Notes under the pieces: model-generated
What the model was told of the DNA's origin: nothing
The model's database searches: none
The model's input: the letters and a program-made list of their open reading frames with translations, nothing else
In this document: one piece after another, positions 1 to 8,219 of the stretch
How positions within the stretch are numbered: the first letter of the stretch is position 1
How the letters are laid out: every line of letters starts with the position of its first letter
Program-made: the position numbers and the translations under genes
Source: Nocardia jejuensis NBRC 103114
GTDB lineage: Bacteria; Actinomycetota; Actinomycetes; Mycobacteriales; Mycobacteriaceae
Assembly: GCF_001613145.1 (NCBI RefSeq)
Contig: NZ_BDBU01000033.1
Span: 1 to 40,302 of the forward strand
Length of the DNA: 40,302 nt
Direction of reading: 5' to 3'

Positions 1-262
1 GACGCGGACCACCGGCGCTGGGGCCGGGGTTGGGCTTGGCTGCCGGGCGCGGGCCCTGGCCTGCCGGGCTGGACGGCTTGTTGCCGTTCGCCGGGGAGCT
101 CTTCGACGCGAAGGACTCCCGAAGACGACGCGCGACGGGTGCTTCCACCGTCGAGGACGCCGACTTCACGAACTCGCCCTGCTCCTTGAGCCGTGCGAGT
201 AGTTCCTTGCTCGTGACACCGAGTTCTTTCGCCAACTCGTGCACGCGGGCCTTGCCTGCCAC
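1..262 (-). CDS. infB: Translation initiation factor IF-2, N-terminal fragment (runs off the window)
   Basis: Only the first 87 codons are present. The protein begins MAGKARVHELAKELGVTSKE, the conserved IF-2 N-terminal domain start, and passes into the Pro/Gly/Ala-rich linker typical of long actinobacterial IF-2. The GTP-binding domains lie outside the window. IF-2 is the GTPase that places initiator tRNA on the 30S subunit. The start is a GTG at 262 with a purine-rich GAGGAGAG ribosome site directly upstream. It is last in the window's nusA operon, about 110 bp after ylxR, the order seen in M. tuberculosis. Identity rests on the N-terminal motif plus the nusA-ylxR context. Confidence 0.95.
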   Translation of the reverse strand, partial: MAGKARVHELAKELGVTSKELLARLKEQGEFVKSASSTVEAPVARRLRESFASKSSPANGNKPSSPAGQGPRPAAKPNPGPSAGGPR

Positions 263-370
263 TGCTCTCCTCACTAAGAGGTCGAGCGCGGCAGCCTGTC
301 TTACGACGGGGCGCCCGCACGACCTCGACTAATTTCGACGGTCGATCATCGCTGTTGCTTCACGGTGTGC

Positions 371-706
371 TCATGAGTGCTCGTGCCTGTTCTCTACGTA
401 ATGCTCCAGGGCTGAGATATCCAGATGTCCGGACACTCGTAGTGCTCTGCCGAATGCTCGCCGCTTGATCGCGACGGCCAGACAAGACGAAAGGGGGTGC
501 AACCACGCACCCCTTCCGGGAAGTCTGCGCTGTGGATCGGGAACTACCGCAGTCTCCTGCGCCACAACCCTCAGCAAATCGGCGGCCAGCTCTTGCTTCC
601 GACATCCTATGCAGGTCCGCACGGGTGCTGATCTTGTTTTCACCCGCGCAGCGCGCAGAAGAGCCGGAGACTCGCGCTGAGCCTTCGTCCACTCTACCGC
701 TGTCAC
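371..706 (-). CDS. ylxR: YlxR family (DUF448) RNA-binding protein
   Basis: Carries the YlxR signatures RTCIGCRK, LLRVV, PGRGAWLHP and the basic helix AIKRRAFGRALR. YlxR proteins are small nucleic-acid-binding proteins nearly always encoded between nusA and infB; their role is only partly understood (a nucleoid/RNase P-linked regulator in some bacteria). I chose the GTG at 706 because a GGAG lies 8 nt upstream, giving 111 aa. A second GTG at 643 would give about 90 aa, closer to the usual family length and directly before the conserved core, so the first 21 residues are doubtful. The frame is open up to 877, but that extension overlaps nusA and is not conserved-looking. Confidence 0.88.
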   Translation of the reverse strand: MTAVEWTKAQRESPALLRAARVKTRSAPVRTCIGCRKQELAADLLRVVAQETAVVPDPQRRLPGRGAWLHPLSSCLAVAIKRRAFGRALRVSGHLDISALEHYVENRHEHS

Positions 707-821
707 GTCCCGATCTCCGCATCCGTACCCCTTGGAAGTTACCAACCTGTCATCCAGGGGGTCTGTTTCACAAATTTCGGGAGCGACCGGGCCGATGTCG
801 CCCCGGAGCACGAGAGCAAGA

Positions 822-1850
822 TCAGCCCCGCTGTGCCTCGGTACGTACCGAACCGGACGAATCAGTGGCCGCATCACTGCGGATGTCGATTCGCCACCCC
901 GTCAGGCGGGCGGCCAGACGGGCGTTCTGACCCTCTTTGCCGATCGCCAGCGAGAGCTGGAAATCCGGTACGACGACCCGCGCGGCCCGAGCTTCCGGGT
1001 CCACGATGGTGACGGATACAACTTTCGAGGGGGACAGCGCATTCCCGACGAAGGTCGCCGGATCCTCGGCGTAGTCGATGATGTCGATCTTCTCGCCGGC
1101 CAGCTCGCTCATCACGTTGCGCACGCGCTGGCCCATCGGGCCGATGCAGGCGCCCTTGGCGTTGACGCCCTGGACCGCAGAGCGCACCGCGATCTTCGAT
1201 CGGTGCCCGGCCTCGCGCGCCACGGCCACGATCTCGACCGACTCGTCGGCGATCTCGGGAACCTCGAGCGCGAACAGGCGGCGCACCAGATTCGGATGCG
1301 TGCGCGAGAGGGTGATCTGCGGACCACGGGGGCCGCGCGAGACGCCGACCACGTAACACTTGATGCGGTCGCCGTGCTCGTAGGTCTCACCCGGCACCTG
1401 CTCGGCGGGCGGGATCACACCCTCGGTGCCGTTCGACTCGCTGCCGATCCGGACCACTATGGTGCCGCGGGCGTTCATCCGCGCGTCGCGCTGCACGACG
1501 CCGCCGACGATATCGCCCTCGTGCGTGGCGAATTCGCCGAAGGACTTCTCGTTCTCGGCGTCACGCAGACGCTGCAGCACGACCTGACGCGCGGTGGTGG
1601 CGGCGATGCGGCCGAAACCCTCTGGGGTGTCGTCCCATTCGGAGATCATGTTGCCGTCGGCGTCGACCTCGCGGGCCATCACGCGCACGGTGCCGGTCTT
1701 CTGGTTGATGTCGATGCGGGCGTTCGCCTGGTGGCCGTCGGTGTGCCGGTAGGCGGTCAGGAGTGCCGACTCGATCGCGGAGATCACTGTCTCCATCGAG
1801 ATCCCCTTGTCGGCGACTATCGCACGCAGGGCTTCGATTTCGATGTTCAT
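822..1850 (-). CDS. nusA: Transcription termination/antitermination protein NusA
   Basis: 342 aa, close to the 347 aa of the M. tuberculosis protein. The N-terminal RNA polymerase-binding domain begins MNIEIEALRAIVADKGISME. An S1 domain starts near residue 105 (EGDIVGGVVQRD). Two KH domains follow: KH1 with GACIGPMGQRVRNVMSEL and KH2 with LAIGKEGQNARLAARLTGW. It lacks the C-terminal acidic repeats of E. coli NusA, as is normal for actinobacteria. NusA binds elongating polymerase and nascent RNA, controlling pausing, termination and rRNA antitermination. Its ATG overlaps the rimP stop (ATGA at 1847-1850), indicating translational coupling. Confidence 0.98.
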   Translation of the reverse strand: MNIEIEALRAIVADKGISMETVISAIESALLTAYRHTDGHQANARIDINQKTGTVRVMAREVDADGNMISEWDDTPEGFGRIAATTARQVVLQRLRDAENEKSFGEFATHEGDIVGGVVQRDARMNARGTIVVRIGSESNGTEGVIPPAEQVPGETYEHGDRIKCYVVGVSRGPRGPQITLSRTHPNLVRRLFALEVPEIADESVEIVAVAREAGHRSKIAVRSAVQGVNAKGACIGPMGQRVRNVMSELAGEKIDIIDYAEDPATFVGNALSPSKVVSVTIVDPEARAARVVVPDFQLSLAIGKEGQNARLAARLTGWRIDIRSDAATDSSGSVRTEAQRG

Positions 1851-2476
1851 TCCGCGATCCCTTCGGTCGGTGAATCGGACGCCGCTTCTGCTGCTGCCGT
1901 TATGTCTGTGTCCTCTCGCGCGCCGGGCTCGGGCCGGCCGGGCGCGACTCCCCCCGCCAGTTCGAGTTCCGCGGCGCCGGGAGGCGAGAACTCCACCTGG
2001 ACGACGGCGAACTCGATATCGCCCAGCGGCACCGTCACCCGGTGCGGGTTGCGCTTTCCGCCCAGGACCAGCGCCACCGACTCGTCGGTGGCCGCGCCCA
2101 CGCGGGCTTCGAACCTGCCCTTGCCGTTCTCCTCGGGGGAGGTCACGCCGGTGCGCAGGGTCACCTTCACCTTGCGGCCGCGGGCTCTGTGCCAGTGGCG
2201 TAGCTCGGTGAGGGGGCGATCGATACCCGGTGTGGTGACCTCCAGCAGATACGGGGTCTCACCGAAGTCACCGGCCGCGTCGAGGGTCTCCGAGATTTCC
2301 GAACTCAACTCCGCGACGGCGTCGAGACTCGCGGTCTCGTCGCTGTCGACCGTCACCTGCACCTTGGTGTGCGCTGTACCGGCAGCCGAAATCATGACGC
2401 CTTCGAGGTCGAATCCCCGGCGTTCGACGAGCTCAGCTACTAACTGGCTCACCCTTTCCTCGGTCGGCAACGGCAT
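1847..2476 (-). CDS. rimP: Ribosome maturation factor RimP
   Basis: 209 aa. The N-terminal alpha/beta domain (residues about 5-85) contains GFDLEGVMISAAG and the LEVTTPGIDRPL signature of RimP; the C-terminal SH3-like domain has KVKVTLRTG and VTVPLGDIEFAVVQVEF. RimP binds free 30S subunits and is needed for late 30S assembly. A 45-residue Ala/Glu/Pro-rich tail makes it longer than the roughly 150 aa E. coli protein. The ATG at 2476 has AGGAG about 9 nt upstream. It is the first gene of the rimP-nusA-ylxR-infB operon, so the operon promoter should lie in 2477-2760. Confidence 0.97.
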   Translation of the reverse strand: MPLPTEERVSQLVAELVERRGFDLEGVMISAAGTAHTKVQVTVDSDETASLDAVAELSSEISETLDAAGDFGETPYLLEVTTPGIDRPLTELRHWHRARGRKVKVTLRTGVTSPEENGKGRFEARVGAATDESVALVLGGKRNPHRVTVPLGDIEFAVVQVEFSPPGAAELELAGGVAPGRPEPGAREDTDITAAAEAASDSPTEGIAE

Positions 2477-2801
2477 GTGGGGCGGCTCCTGGTTCAGTTG
2501 TGACGGGTTGAGTTGTCGGGTCTATCCAGCGGGACAGCGAAATACCCCGCCAAAGGTCTAGCGTAACGCGCTGAAAGAGTGTAAAGGACCAGCGGATGCT
2601 CTCGACTTCGGGCCGGTCCACCTGACCGCTGCGGCGGCGTGTCCGGCCACCGAGGGGCGGGTCCGAGCACGACGCGCCCGCTCGGGTGACGTATCGAGCG
2701 AGATCACAGCCTATCCGACGGCCCTGGCGCATCACGCCACTCGCGATGGCTGGCACCATGTACCCGTGCCCAGCAGTCAGAGCGGCCGAGAGGCCGGTGT
2801 C
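2477..2801. promoter_or_regulatory. Divergent intergenic region between rimP and the lipoprotein gene
   Basis: About 325 bp with no credible gene. It must carry the rimP operon promoter (minus strand). TTTACA and TAGACC-like elements are visible around 2550-2585, but the 19-nt spacing is not convincing, so no -10/-35 pair is called. The part nearest 2760 may hold the promoter of the plus-strand pair. Confidence 0.35.
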
Positions 2802-3305
2802 GTGATCCTCACGGACCGAACAGTGGACCGTCGCGCCATTTTCCGGTTGGCCGGTGGCGGTGTACTCGCCATCGCGGCGCTCGGTTCGGTGAGCGCGTGC
2901 GCGCCCGATGCCGACACCTCGGCCCCGGATCCGCTTCTGCCACTGGAGGAATCGGCCCGGGTCGATGCCGCCGCCGCGACCGCGGCCATCGCCGCCGCGC
3001 CGGACAAGGCCGGTGCGCTCGGGCTCATCGCGACCCAGCGCACCGCGCACGCGGACGCCCTGCGCACCGAGATCGACCGTGTCATAGGCGTTTACGGCGA
3101 CGGCACGCTGCCCGGCAAGCGGGTCCCCCCGGTCATCCCCGTGGCGCCCACGACCCCGCCCACCGTCGCCGAACTGCGCACCCGCCTCACCAACGCGCAA
3201 CGCGCGACCGGCGATCTCTCGGCCACCCTGACCGGTTACCGTGCGGGCATGCTCGCTTCGATCAGCGCCGCCTGCGCGACCCACACGGGGGTTCTCCTCG
3301 CATGA
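2802..3305 (+). CDS. Alanine-rich exported lipoprotein, Rv2843-like
   Basis: About 167 aa. The N-terminus has a twin-arginine-like DRRAIFRL followed by a hydrophobic segment and the lipobox-like LGSVSAC, so the mature protein would begin at Cys and be lipid-anchored outside the membrane, perhaps by Tat export. The rest is helical and Ala/Thr-rich with a Pro-rich linker (VPPVIPVAPTTPP). I chose the GTG at 2802 because GAGAGG lies 8 nt upstream and the signal peptide then has a normal n-region; an in-frame GTG at 2766 is the alternative. Its stop overlaps the next ATG. Position next to rimP matches Rv2843 in M. tuberculosis. Biochemical function unknown. Confidence 0.75.
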   Translation: MILTDRTVDRRAIFRLAGGGVLAIAALGSVSACAPDADTSAPDPLLPLEESARVDAAAATAAIAAAPDKAGALGLIATQRTAHADALRTEIDRVIGVYGDGTLPGKRVPPVIPVAPTTPPTVAELRTRLTNAQRATGDLSATLTGYRAGMLASISAACATHTGVLLA

Positions 3306-3736
3306 CGACCGCAGATCAGAAGGCGCTCACCGACGCGTTGAGCGCCGAGTACGCCGCCGTCTACGCCTACGGCGTCATCGCCGCCTACGCCAACACCGAC
3401 CGCGCCAAACTCGTCGCCGAGTACACCGCGGCCCACCGCGCCCGCCGGGACGCCACCATCGACGCCCTCAAAGCCGCCGGAGCCGTGATCCCCGGCCCCG
3501 ACGCCGCCTACACCGCCCCCTTCCCGGTGAACGACCCCATCCCCGCCGCCAAACTCGCGGTCACCGTCGAATCCGACTGCGCCACCGCCTGGCGCTCGGC
3601 AATCGAACACGCGGACTCCCCCGACATCCGCCGCACCGCCCTCACCGCCCTCACCGACGCCGCCCTGCGCCTCGCGACCTGGCAGTCCATCCTCGGCACG
3701 AACCCCGCCACCGTCGCGTTCCCCGGCCAGGACTGA
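3302..3736 (+). CDS. DUF4439 ferritin-like domain protein, Rv2844-like
   Basis: 144 aa, translationally coupled to the preceding gene (ATGA overlap at 3302-3305). It begins MTTADQKALTDALSAEYAAV. The repeated helices with EYAAVYAYGVIAAY, EYTAAHRARRDATIDAL and the C-terminal ALTDAALRLATWQSILG resemble the ferritin-like four-helix DUF4439 family. Glu and His residues in EYAAV and AAHRARRD could be metal ligands by family analogy; I cannot show binding. No signal peptide of its own, so it is probably cytoplasmic although its partner is exported. Role unknown. Pairing with the lipoprotein gene is conserved in mycobacteria. Confidence 0.8.
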   Translation: MTTADQKALTDALSAEYAAVYAYGVIAAYANTDRAKLVAEYTAAHRARRDATIDALKAAGAVIPGPDAAYTAPFPVNDPIPAAKLAVTVESDCATAWRSAIEHADSPDIRRTALTALTDAALRLATWQSILGTNPATVAFPGQD

Positions 3737-3753
3737 GACACGGTTTTTTCCAC

Positions 3754-3846
3754 TCGAGGGAGATCCGCGCCAGCGGTGAACACGAGCCGGTCCGGGCGCT
3801 CCCTCGAACTCGTCCGGCCGGATCTCGGTGGCGACCGCGAGATCCG
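3754..3846. terminator. Two tandem hairpins after the DUF4439 gene
   Basis: Hairpin 1 pairs TCGAGGGA (3754-3761) plus GCGCC (3767-3771) with GGCGC (3795-3799) plus TCCCTCGA (3800-3807). Hairpin 2 pairs CGGATCTCG (3819-3827) with CGAGATCCG (3838-3846). They lie in the 307-bp gap 3737-4043, which has no gene. They probably end the upstream transcript. The T6 run at 3744-3749 precedes them, so this is not a classical U-tract terminator on the plus strand. The rest of the gap is less GC-rich and likely holds the promoter of the next gene. Confidence 0.55.
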
Positions 3847-4043
3847 TGAATGTGTCGGCGCCGAATCGAGAAGTGGCGGACCGTGCCGCTTTCCAGTGTC
3901 GGGCACGGTTAGTTATTCCATACGACTGAATCCGCACGCAGTCGCTGAGCCCGAATCAGGGAATGGCAGTATCGTTCTCGCGAGCGGCTGTGCGTATTTC
4001 GCTGCCGTGCAATCAATTCCGACGTGAGGTCGAGGAGAGACTG

Positions 4044-5483
4044 TTGGCGGTCGATACTGCCCGGGAAGAAAAAGCACTGCTCAATGTGACGAACCGCCTG
4101 GTGGACGCGTATGGCGAGGAACACTCGACCGAGCAGGTCGAGGCCGTGGTGGGGGCGGTGCGGCAGCGGTTCGAAGGGCACCGGATACGGGAATTCGTAC
4201 CGATTCTGGTGGAGCGGATAGCGCGGCGAGAACTGACGCCCGCGCCCGCGAATTCCGATAGTGGACAAACGATTACCGAGACGTCATCGGCAATTTCTCT
4301 GGCGGACAATATAAATTCAGATAGCGGCCACCTGCCGGACACCTCGGGTGACGCGGGAGCGCGAATCGGCGCGGTCGCGCGAATAGCCAAGGACAAGCGT
4401 GTACTCGGCGGGATCGCCGCGGCCGTCGTACTCGTCGTCGTGGCCGCCGTCGCCCTGACCTCCGGGGGCGAATCCGGCCCGACTCCCCTGGCTGCCGCAC
4501 CGACGGCCCTGACGACCGTCCACGGGGTGGTCGGCTCCGAGAAGCTCAGCTTCTTCGAGGATCCGAAGGTGATCGAGGCGTTCGCGAAGAACGGCCTGAA
4601 GGTCGAGGTCGACCCGGCCGGCTCCCGCCAGATCGCCACCTCCGTGGATCTGGCCCGCTACGACTTCGCGTTCCCCTCCAGCGCGGCGGCGGCCGAGCGA
4701 ATCCAGCGCCAACGCGGCGTCAGCGCCAAGTACACGCCGTTCTCCTCGCCGATGGCCATTGCCACCTACCAGCCCATCGTGGAGCTGCTCGCCCGGGCGG
4801 GCGTCGTGAAGCAGGGTCCGACAACCACTTTCGATGTGGAGAAGTACCTCGCGCTCGCCGAGAAGGGCGTGCAGTGGGATCAGCTGGAGGGCAACACCAC
4901 CTATCCGGTGCGCAAGAACGTTCTGGTGTCCACCACCGACCCGCGCACCTCCAACTCGGCCGCGATGTACCTGGCGGTCGCCGCGTACGTGGCGAACGAC
5001 AACACCATCGTGCGCGGCGACAAGGCCGAAAACTATGCGGTGTCGCGCATTTCGCGGCTGTTCACCCGCCAGGGCTTCACCGAGAGCAGCTCCGACAGCC
5101 CGTTCAAGGAGTATCTCGCGAGCGGTATGGGCCCGACCCCGATGGTCTGGATCTACGAGGCCCAGTACGTCGACGCCGCCGCCCACGGACAGATGAAGCC
5201 GGACATGGTCCTGATGTACCCCTCCCCCACCGTGCTCTCCCAGCACACCGTGGTGCCGCTGGGCGACAACGGCGATCGCATCGGCAAACTGCTGTCCACG
5301 GATCCGGATCTGCAACGCCTGGCCGCCGAACACGGCTTCCGCCCGAGCGACACCGGGCTGTTCACGAAAGTGGCGGCCGAGCAACAGGTCCCGGTGATCC
5401 CGAATCTGATCGACGTGGTGGATCCACCCAACTACGACACCCTCGAGCATCTGCTCGACGGCGTGGCCAAGGCCTACAACTGA
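4044..5483 (+). CDS. Membrane-anchored fusion of three-helix-bundle dimerization domain and substrate-binding-like domain
   Basis: 479 aa. Residues 8-64 (ALLNVTNRLVDAYGEEH to VERIARREL) resemble the small helical dimerization domain found in front of mycobacterial ArsC-type phosphatases. A polar linker (65-118) leads to one transmembrane helix (about 120-139), placing residues 140-479 outside. The outer part (VVGSEKLSFFEDPKVIEAF, DFAFPSS, VSTTDPRTSNSAAMYLA) looks like a type II periplasmic-binding fold with no VWA domain. I chose TTG at 4044 because GAGGAG lies 6 nt upstream; the 27 codons from ATG 3963 lack a good ribosome site and have low GC at third positions. No transporter gene is adjacent, so a sensor or scaffold role is only inferred. 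Inserted between the Rv2844-like gene and proS relative to M. tuberculosis. Confidence 0.78.
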   Translation: MAVDTAREEKALLNVTNRLVDAYGEEHSTEQVEAVVGAVRQRFEGHRIREFVPILVERIARRELTPAPANSDSGQTITETSSAISLADNINSDSGHLPDTSGDAGARIGAVARIAKDKRVLGGIAAAVVLVVVAAVALTSGGESGPTPLAAAPTALTTVHGVVGSEKLSFFEDPKVIEAFAKNGLKVEVDPAGSRQIATSVDLARYDFAFPSSAAAAERIQRQRGVSAKYTPFSSPMAIATYQPIVELLARAGVVKQGPTTTFDVEKYLALAEKGVQWDQLEGNTTYPVRKNVLVSTTDPRTSNSAAMYLAVAAYVANDNTIVRGDKAENYAVSRISRLFTRQGFTESSSDSPFKEYLASGMGPTPMVWIYEAQYVDAAAHGQMKPDMVLMYPSPTVLSQHTVVPLGDNGDRIGKLLSTDPDLQRLAAEHGFRPSDTGLFTKVAAEQQVPVIPNLIDVVDPPNYDTLEHLLDGVAKAYN

Positions 5484-5515
5484 GGTGTGGCCCGAGCACG
5501 GTTCGTCCGGCAACG

Positions 5516-5556
5516 CGGACCGGGCCGCGCATCGTGGAGATGCGCGGCCCGGTCCG
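5516..5556. terminator. Perfect 18-bp bidirectional terminator hairpin
   Basis: The arm from 5516 to 5533 pairs perfectly with 5539-5556 around the 5-nt loop GTGGA. The core is GGACCGGGCCGCGCATC against its complement. It sits between the convergent stops of the binding-protein gene (5483) and proS (5585) and can serve both strands. There is no strong T tract, as is common in actinobacteria. Confidence 0.85.
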
Positions 5557-5584
5557 GTTCTACTGTGACTCGCTACCGAGTCCC

Positions 5585-7342
5585 TCAGCCGCGCACCTTC
5601 GCGACCACGGCGGCGACGATGTCCTCGGCCGGAATCTCATCCGCGGTACCCGCGAACCGATCCCGCAGCTCCGCCTTGCCTTCGGCCCAGCCGCGCCCGA
5701 CCACGACGACCAGCGGCATGCCCAGCAGTTCGGCATCCTTGAACTTCACGCCCGGCGAGGCGGTGCGATCGTCGAACAGCACATCCAGGCCCTGGGAGTT
5801 CAGTTCCGCCACAACCTGTTCCGCGCCCTCGCGGGCACCGGCATCCTTGTTGGCGATGACGACGTGCACATCGAACGGCGCGACGCCCCGGGGCCAGCGC
5901 AGCCCCTTCTCGTCGTGCATCTGCTCGGCGATGACCGCGACCATGCGCGAGACGCCCACACCGTAGGAGCCCATGGTCAGCCGCACCGGCTTGCCGTTCT
6001 CGCCGAGCACGTCGACCTCGAAGGCGTCGGTGTACTTCTGCCCGAGCTGGAAGATGTGCCCGATCTCGATGCCGCGGGCGGTCTCGAGCACGCCACGCCC
6101 GTCCGGCGACGGATCGCCGTCGCGGACCTCGGCGGCCTCGATGGTGCCGTCGGCGACGAAGTCACGACCGGCGACCAGGCCGACGTAGTGCTTGCCCCGC
6201 TCGTCGGCGCCGGTGATCCAGGCGCTGCCGTTGACCACGCGCGGATCGACCAGGTAGCGAACGCCGTTGGCCAGCAGCGCCTTCGGGCCGATGTAGCCCT
6301 TGACCAGCCACGGATTGGCCTTGAAGTCGGTCTCGTCGAGCATCTCGACCTCGGCCGGTTCCACGGACGCGCCGAGTCGCTTCTCGTCGACCTCGCGGTC
6401 GCCGGGGATGCCGACGCCCAGGATCTCGGTCTTGCCGTCCGGGTAGCGCAGCTTCACCATGACGTTCTTGAGGGTGTCACCGGCGCTCACCTCGCGACCC
6501 AGTTGCTCCGCGATGCCCGCGCCGTTGGCCCAGTCCACCAGCGTCGCGATGGTCGGGGTGTCGGGCGTCTCGTGCGCGACGGCCTCGGCCAGTCCCTCCA
6601 GCGCGATCTGCGGCGGCGCGGCCGTGACCACGGCTTCGACATTCGCGGCATACCCGGACTCGCGGCAGACCACGTAGGTGTCCTCGCCGACCGGGCTGTC
6701 GGCCAGGAACTCCTCGGACGCCGAACCGCCCATCGCGCCGGAGGTGGCCGCGACGATCACGTACTTCACGCCGAGGCGGTCGAAGATCCGCTGGTACGCC
6801 TCACGATGGGCGTTGTAACTCTTCTTGAGTCCGTCCTCGTCGAGATCGAACGAGTACGAGTCCTTCATGATGAACTCGCGCCCGCGCAGGATGCCCGCGC
6901 GGGGGCGGCCTTCGTCGCGATACTTGGTCTGGATCTGGTACAGCGTGACGGGCAGGTCCTTGTACGAGTTGTATTCGCCCTTCACCGTGAGCGCGAACAG
7001 CTCCTCGTGAGTGGGGCCGAGCAGCATGTCGACGCCCTTGCGGTCCTTGAGCCGGAAGAGGCCGTCGCCGTATTCGGTCCACCGGTTGGTGGTCTCGTAC
7101 GGTTCGCGCGGCAGCAGGGCCGGCAGCGAGATCTCCTGGGCGCCGATGGCGTCCATTTCCTCACGGACGATGTTCTCGACATTGCGCAGCGTGCGCAGGC
7201 CGAGCGGCAGCCACGAGTAGACGCCGGGCGCGACGCGACGAACGTATCCGGCGCGAACCAACAGCTTGTGGCTGGGCACCTCGGCGTCGGCGGGATCGTC
7301 GCGCAGGGTGCGCAGGAACAGTTGCGAGAGGCGGGTGATCAC
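5585..7342 (-). CDS. proS: Proline--tRNA ligase, bacterial type
   Basis: 585 aa. Class II synthetase core: N-terminal MITRLSQLFLRTLRDDPADA, motif 2 region with KYRDEGRPRAGILRGREF, a central editing-type insertion (about residues 200-400), motif 3 GSYGVGVSRMVAVIAEQ, and an anticodon-binding C-terminal domain (FDVHVVIANKDAG to the end). It charges tRNA-Pro in the cytoplasm. The start is a GTG at 7342, preceded by GGAG 4 nt upstream and by TACTCT 8 nt upstream, so either a leadered or an almost leaderless mRNA is possible. It diverges from yaaA with only 58 bp between. Backbone gene at the position of Rv2845c. Confidence 0.98.
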   Translation of the reverse strand: MITRLSQLFLRTLRDDPADAEVPSHKLLVRAGYVRRVAPGVYSWLPLGLRTLRNVENIVREEMDAIGAQEISLPALLPREPYETTNRWTEYGDGLFRLKDRKGVDMLLGPTHEELFALTVKGEYNSYKDLPVTLYQIQTKYRDEGRPRAGILRGREFIMKDSYSFDLDEDGLKKSYNAHREAYQRIFDRLGVKYVIVAATSGAMGGSASEEFLADSPVGEDTYVVCRESGYAANVEAVVTAAPPQIALEGLAEAVAHETPDTPTIATLVDWANGAGIAEQLGREVSAGDTLKNVMVKLRYPDGKTEILGVGIPGDREVDEKRLGASVEPAEVEMLDETDFKANPWLVKGYIGPKALLANGVRYLVDPRVVNGSAWITGADERGKHYVGLVAGRDFVADGTIEAAEVRDGDPSPDGRGVLETARGIEIGHIFQLGQKYTDAFEVDVLGENGKPVRLTMGSYGVGVSRMVAVIAEQMHDEKGLRWPRGVAPFDVHVVIANKDAGAREGAEQVVAELNSQGLDVLFDDRTASPGVKFKDAELLGMPLVVVVGRGWAEGKAELRDRFAGTADEIPAEDIVAAVVAKVRG

Positions 7343-7386
7343 GGCTCCACAGAGTAGCCGCTGCTGGTGCGATGCTCACAAGGCAT

Positions 7387-7392
7387 TACCGT
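7387..7392 (+). promoter_or_regulatory. Probable -10 hexamer TACCGT of yaaA
   Basis: TACCGT ends 8 nt before the GTG at 7401, so transcription would begin at or one base before the start codon. No ribosome binding site is visible. No clear -35 is called; the region is shared with the proS promoter. Confidence 0.45.
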
Positions 7393-7400
7393 GTTGGCTC

Positions 7401-8144
7401 GTGCTGGTGCTGCTGCCTCCCTCCGAAACGAAGTCCGATGGCGGTTCGGGCGGTCCCCTCGACCTCGATTCACTCGCGATGCCGCAGCTCACGGCGGTCC
7501 GCGACCGGCTGGTCACGCGGTTGACCGCGCTGGCCGGCGACCCCGATGCGTCGCGGTCGGTGCTCGGCCTGGGCAAGGGGGCTGACGCGGAGATCGCGCG
7601 CAATGCCGCCCTGCGCTCGTCACCGACGCGCGCGGCCCTGGACCGATATACCGGCGTCCTCTACGACGCCCTCGATGCCGCGTCGCTCACCAGGACTCAG
7701 CGCGCCAAAGCCGATGCCCGCCTGGCCATCGGCTCGGCGCTGTTCGGTGTCGTCCGCGCCGCAGACCCCATCCCCGCCTACCGTCTCTCGGGCGGCTCCA
7801 AATTCCCGGGGGAACCCACCCTGCAGTCGGTCTGGAAGCAGGTTCTGCCCGAGGCGCTGGCCAAGGAGACCGACGGCGAGCTCACGGTCGATCTGCGCTC
7901 GGGCACGTACCAGAACCTCGGCCGAGTCCCCGGCGCGATCACCGCGACCGTTCTCACCGAACGCCCCGACGGCTCGCGAACCGTGGTGAGCCACTTCAAC
8001 AAACACCACAAGGGCCTGCTCGCCCGCGCGCTCGTCCTGACCCGCGCGGAGCCGACCGATATCGGCGGCCTGGCCCGAGTGGCCGAGAAGTTCGGCCTCC
8101 GCATCGAAATAGCCTCGCCCACCGAGCTTCTGGTACTCACCTGA
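7401..8144 (+). CDS. yaaA: Peroxide stress protein YaaA (DUF328)
   Basis: 247 aa, close to the 258 aa of E. coli YaaA. The N-terminal MLVLLPPSETK and the internal FGVVRAADPIPAYRLSGGSK and VSHFNKHHKGLLARAL segments are YaaA family marks. E. coli YaaA limits free intracellular iron and DNA damage during peroxide stress; the biochemical activity is unsettled (a DNA-binding fold has been reported). The GTG at 7401 gives the usual family N-terminus and lies just after a TAnnnT hexamer. A diverged copy of its last codons sits directly downstream (8171-8219), and a terminator follows. Confidence 0.92.
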   Translation: MLVLLPPSETKSDGGSGGPLDLDSLAMPQLTAVRDRLVTRLTALAGDPDASRSVLGLGKGADAEIARNAALRSSPTRAALDRYTGVLYDALDAASLTRTQRAKADARLAIGSALFGVVRAADPIPAYRLSGGSKFPGEPTLQSVWKQVLPEALAKETDGELTVDLRSGTYQNLGRVPGAITATVLTERPDGSRTVVSHFNKHHKGLLARALVLTRAEPTDIGGLARVAEKFGLRIEIASPTELLVLT

Positions 8145-8219
8145 GCCGGATACTCGGGGGCGGCACGGTGTCGCCCACCGAGCGCCCAGTACTCACTGGA
8201 CCCCGGTATACACGAAAGG
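8115..8219 (+). repeat. Diverged 56-bp tandem duplication of the yaaA 3' end
   Basis: TCGCCCACCGAGC at 8115-8127 recurs at 8171-8183, and TACTCAC recurs in register five to six bases later, followed by CCGG and TATAC/ATAC. The period is 56 bp. The first copy encodes SPTELLVLT and the stop of yaaA; the second would encode SPTERPVLT but is outside the gene. It looks like an old tandem duplication. Confidence 0.6.

Noticed and set aside
732..2561. 609-aa plus-strand open frame opposite nusA and rimP
   Set aside because: High-GC antisense shadow of two certain genes; no family resemblance and no ribosome site.
3744..3749. T6 run as the U-tract of a terminator
   Set aside because: It precedes rather than follows the hairpins on the plus strand, and no stem lies immediately upstream of it.
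4874..7357. 827-aa plus-strand open frame across the binding-protein gene 3' end and antisense to proS
   Set aside because: Crosses a terminator hairpin and lies opposite proS; His/Asp/Arg-rich composition is typical of frame shadows.
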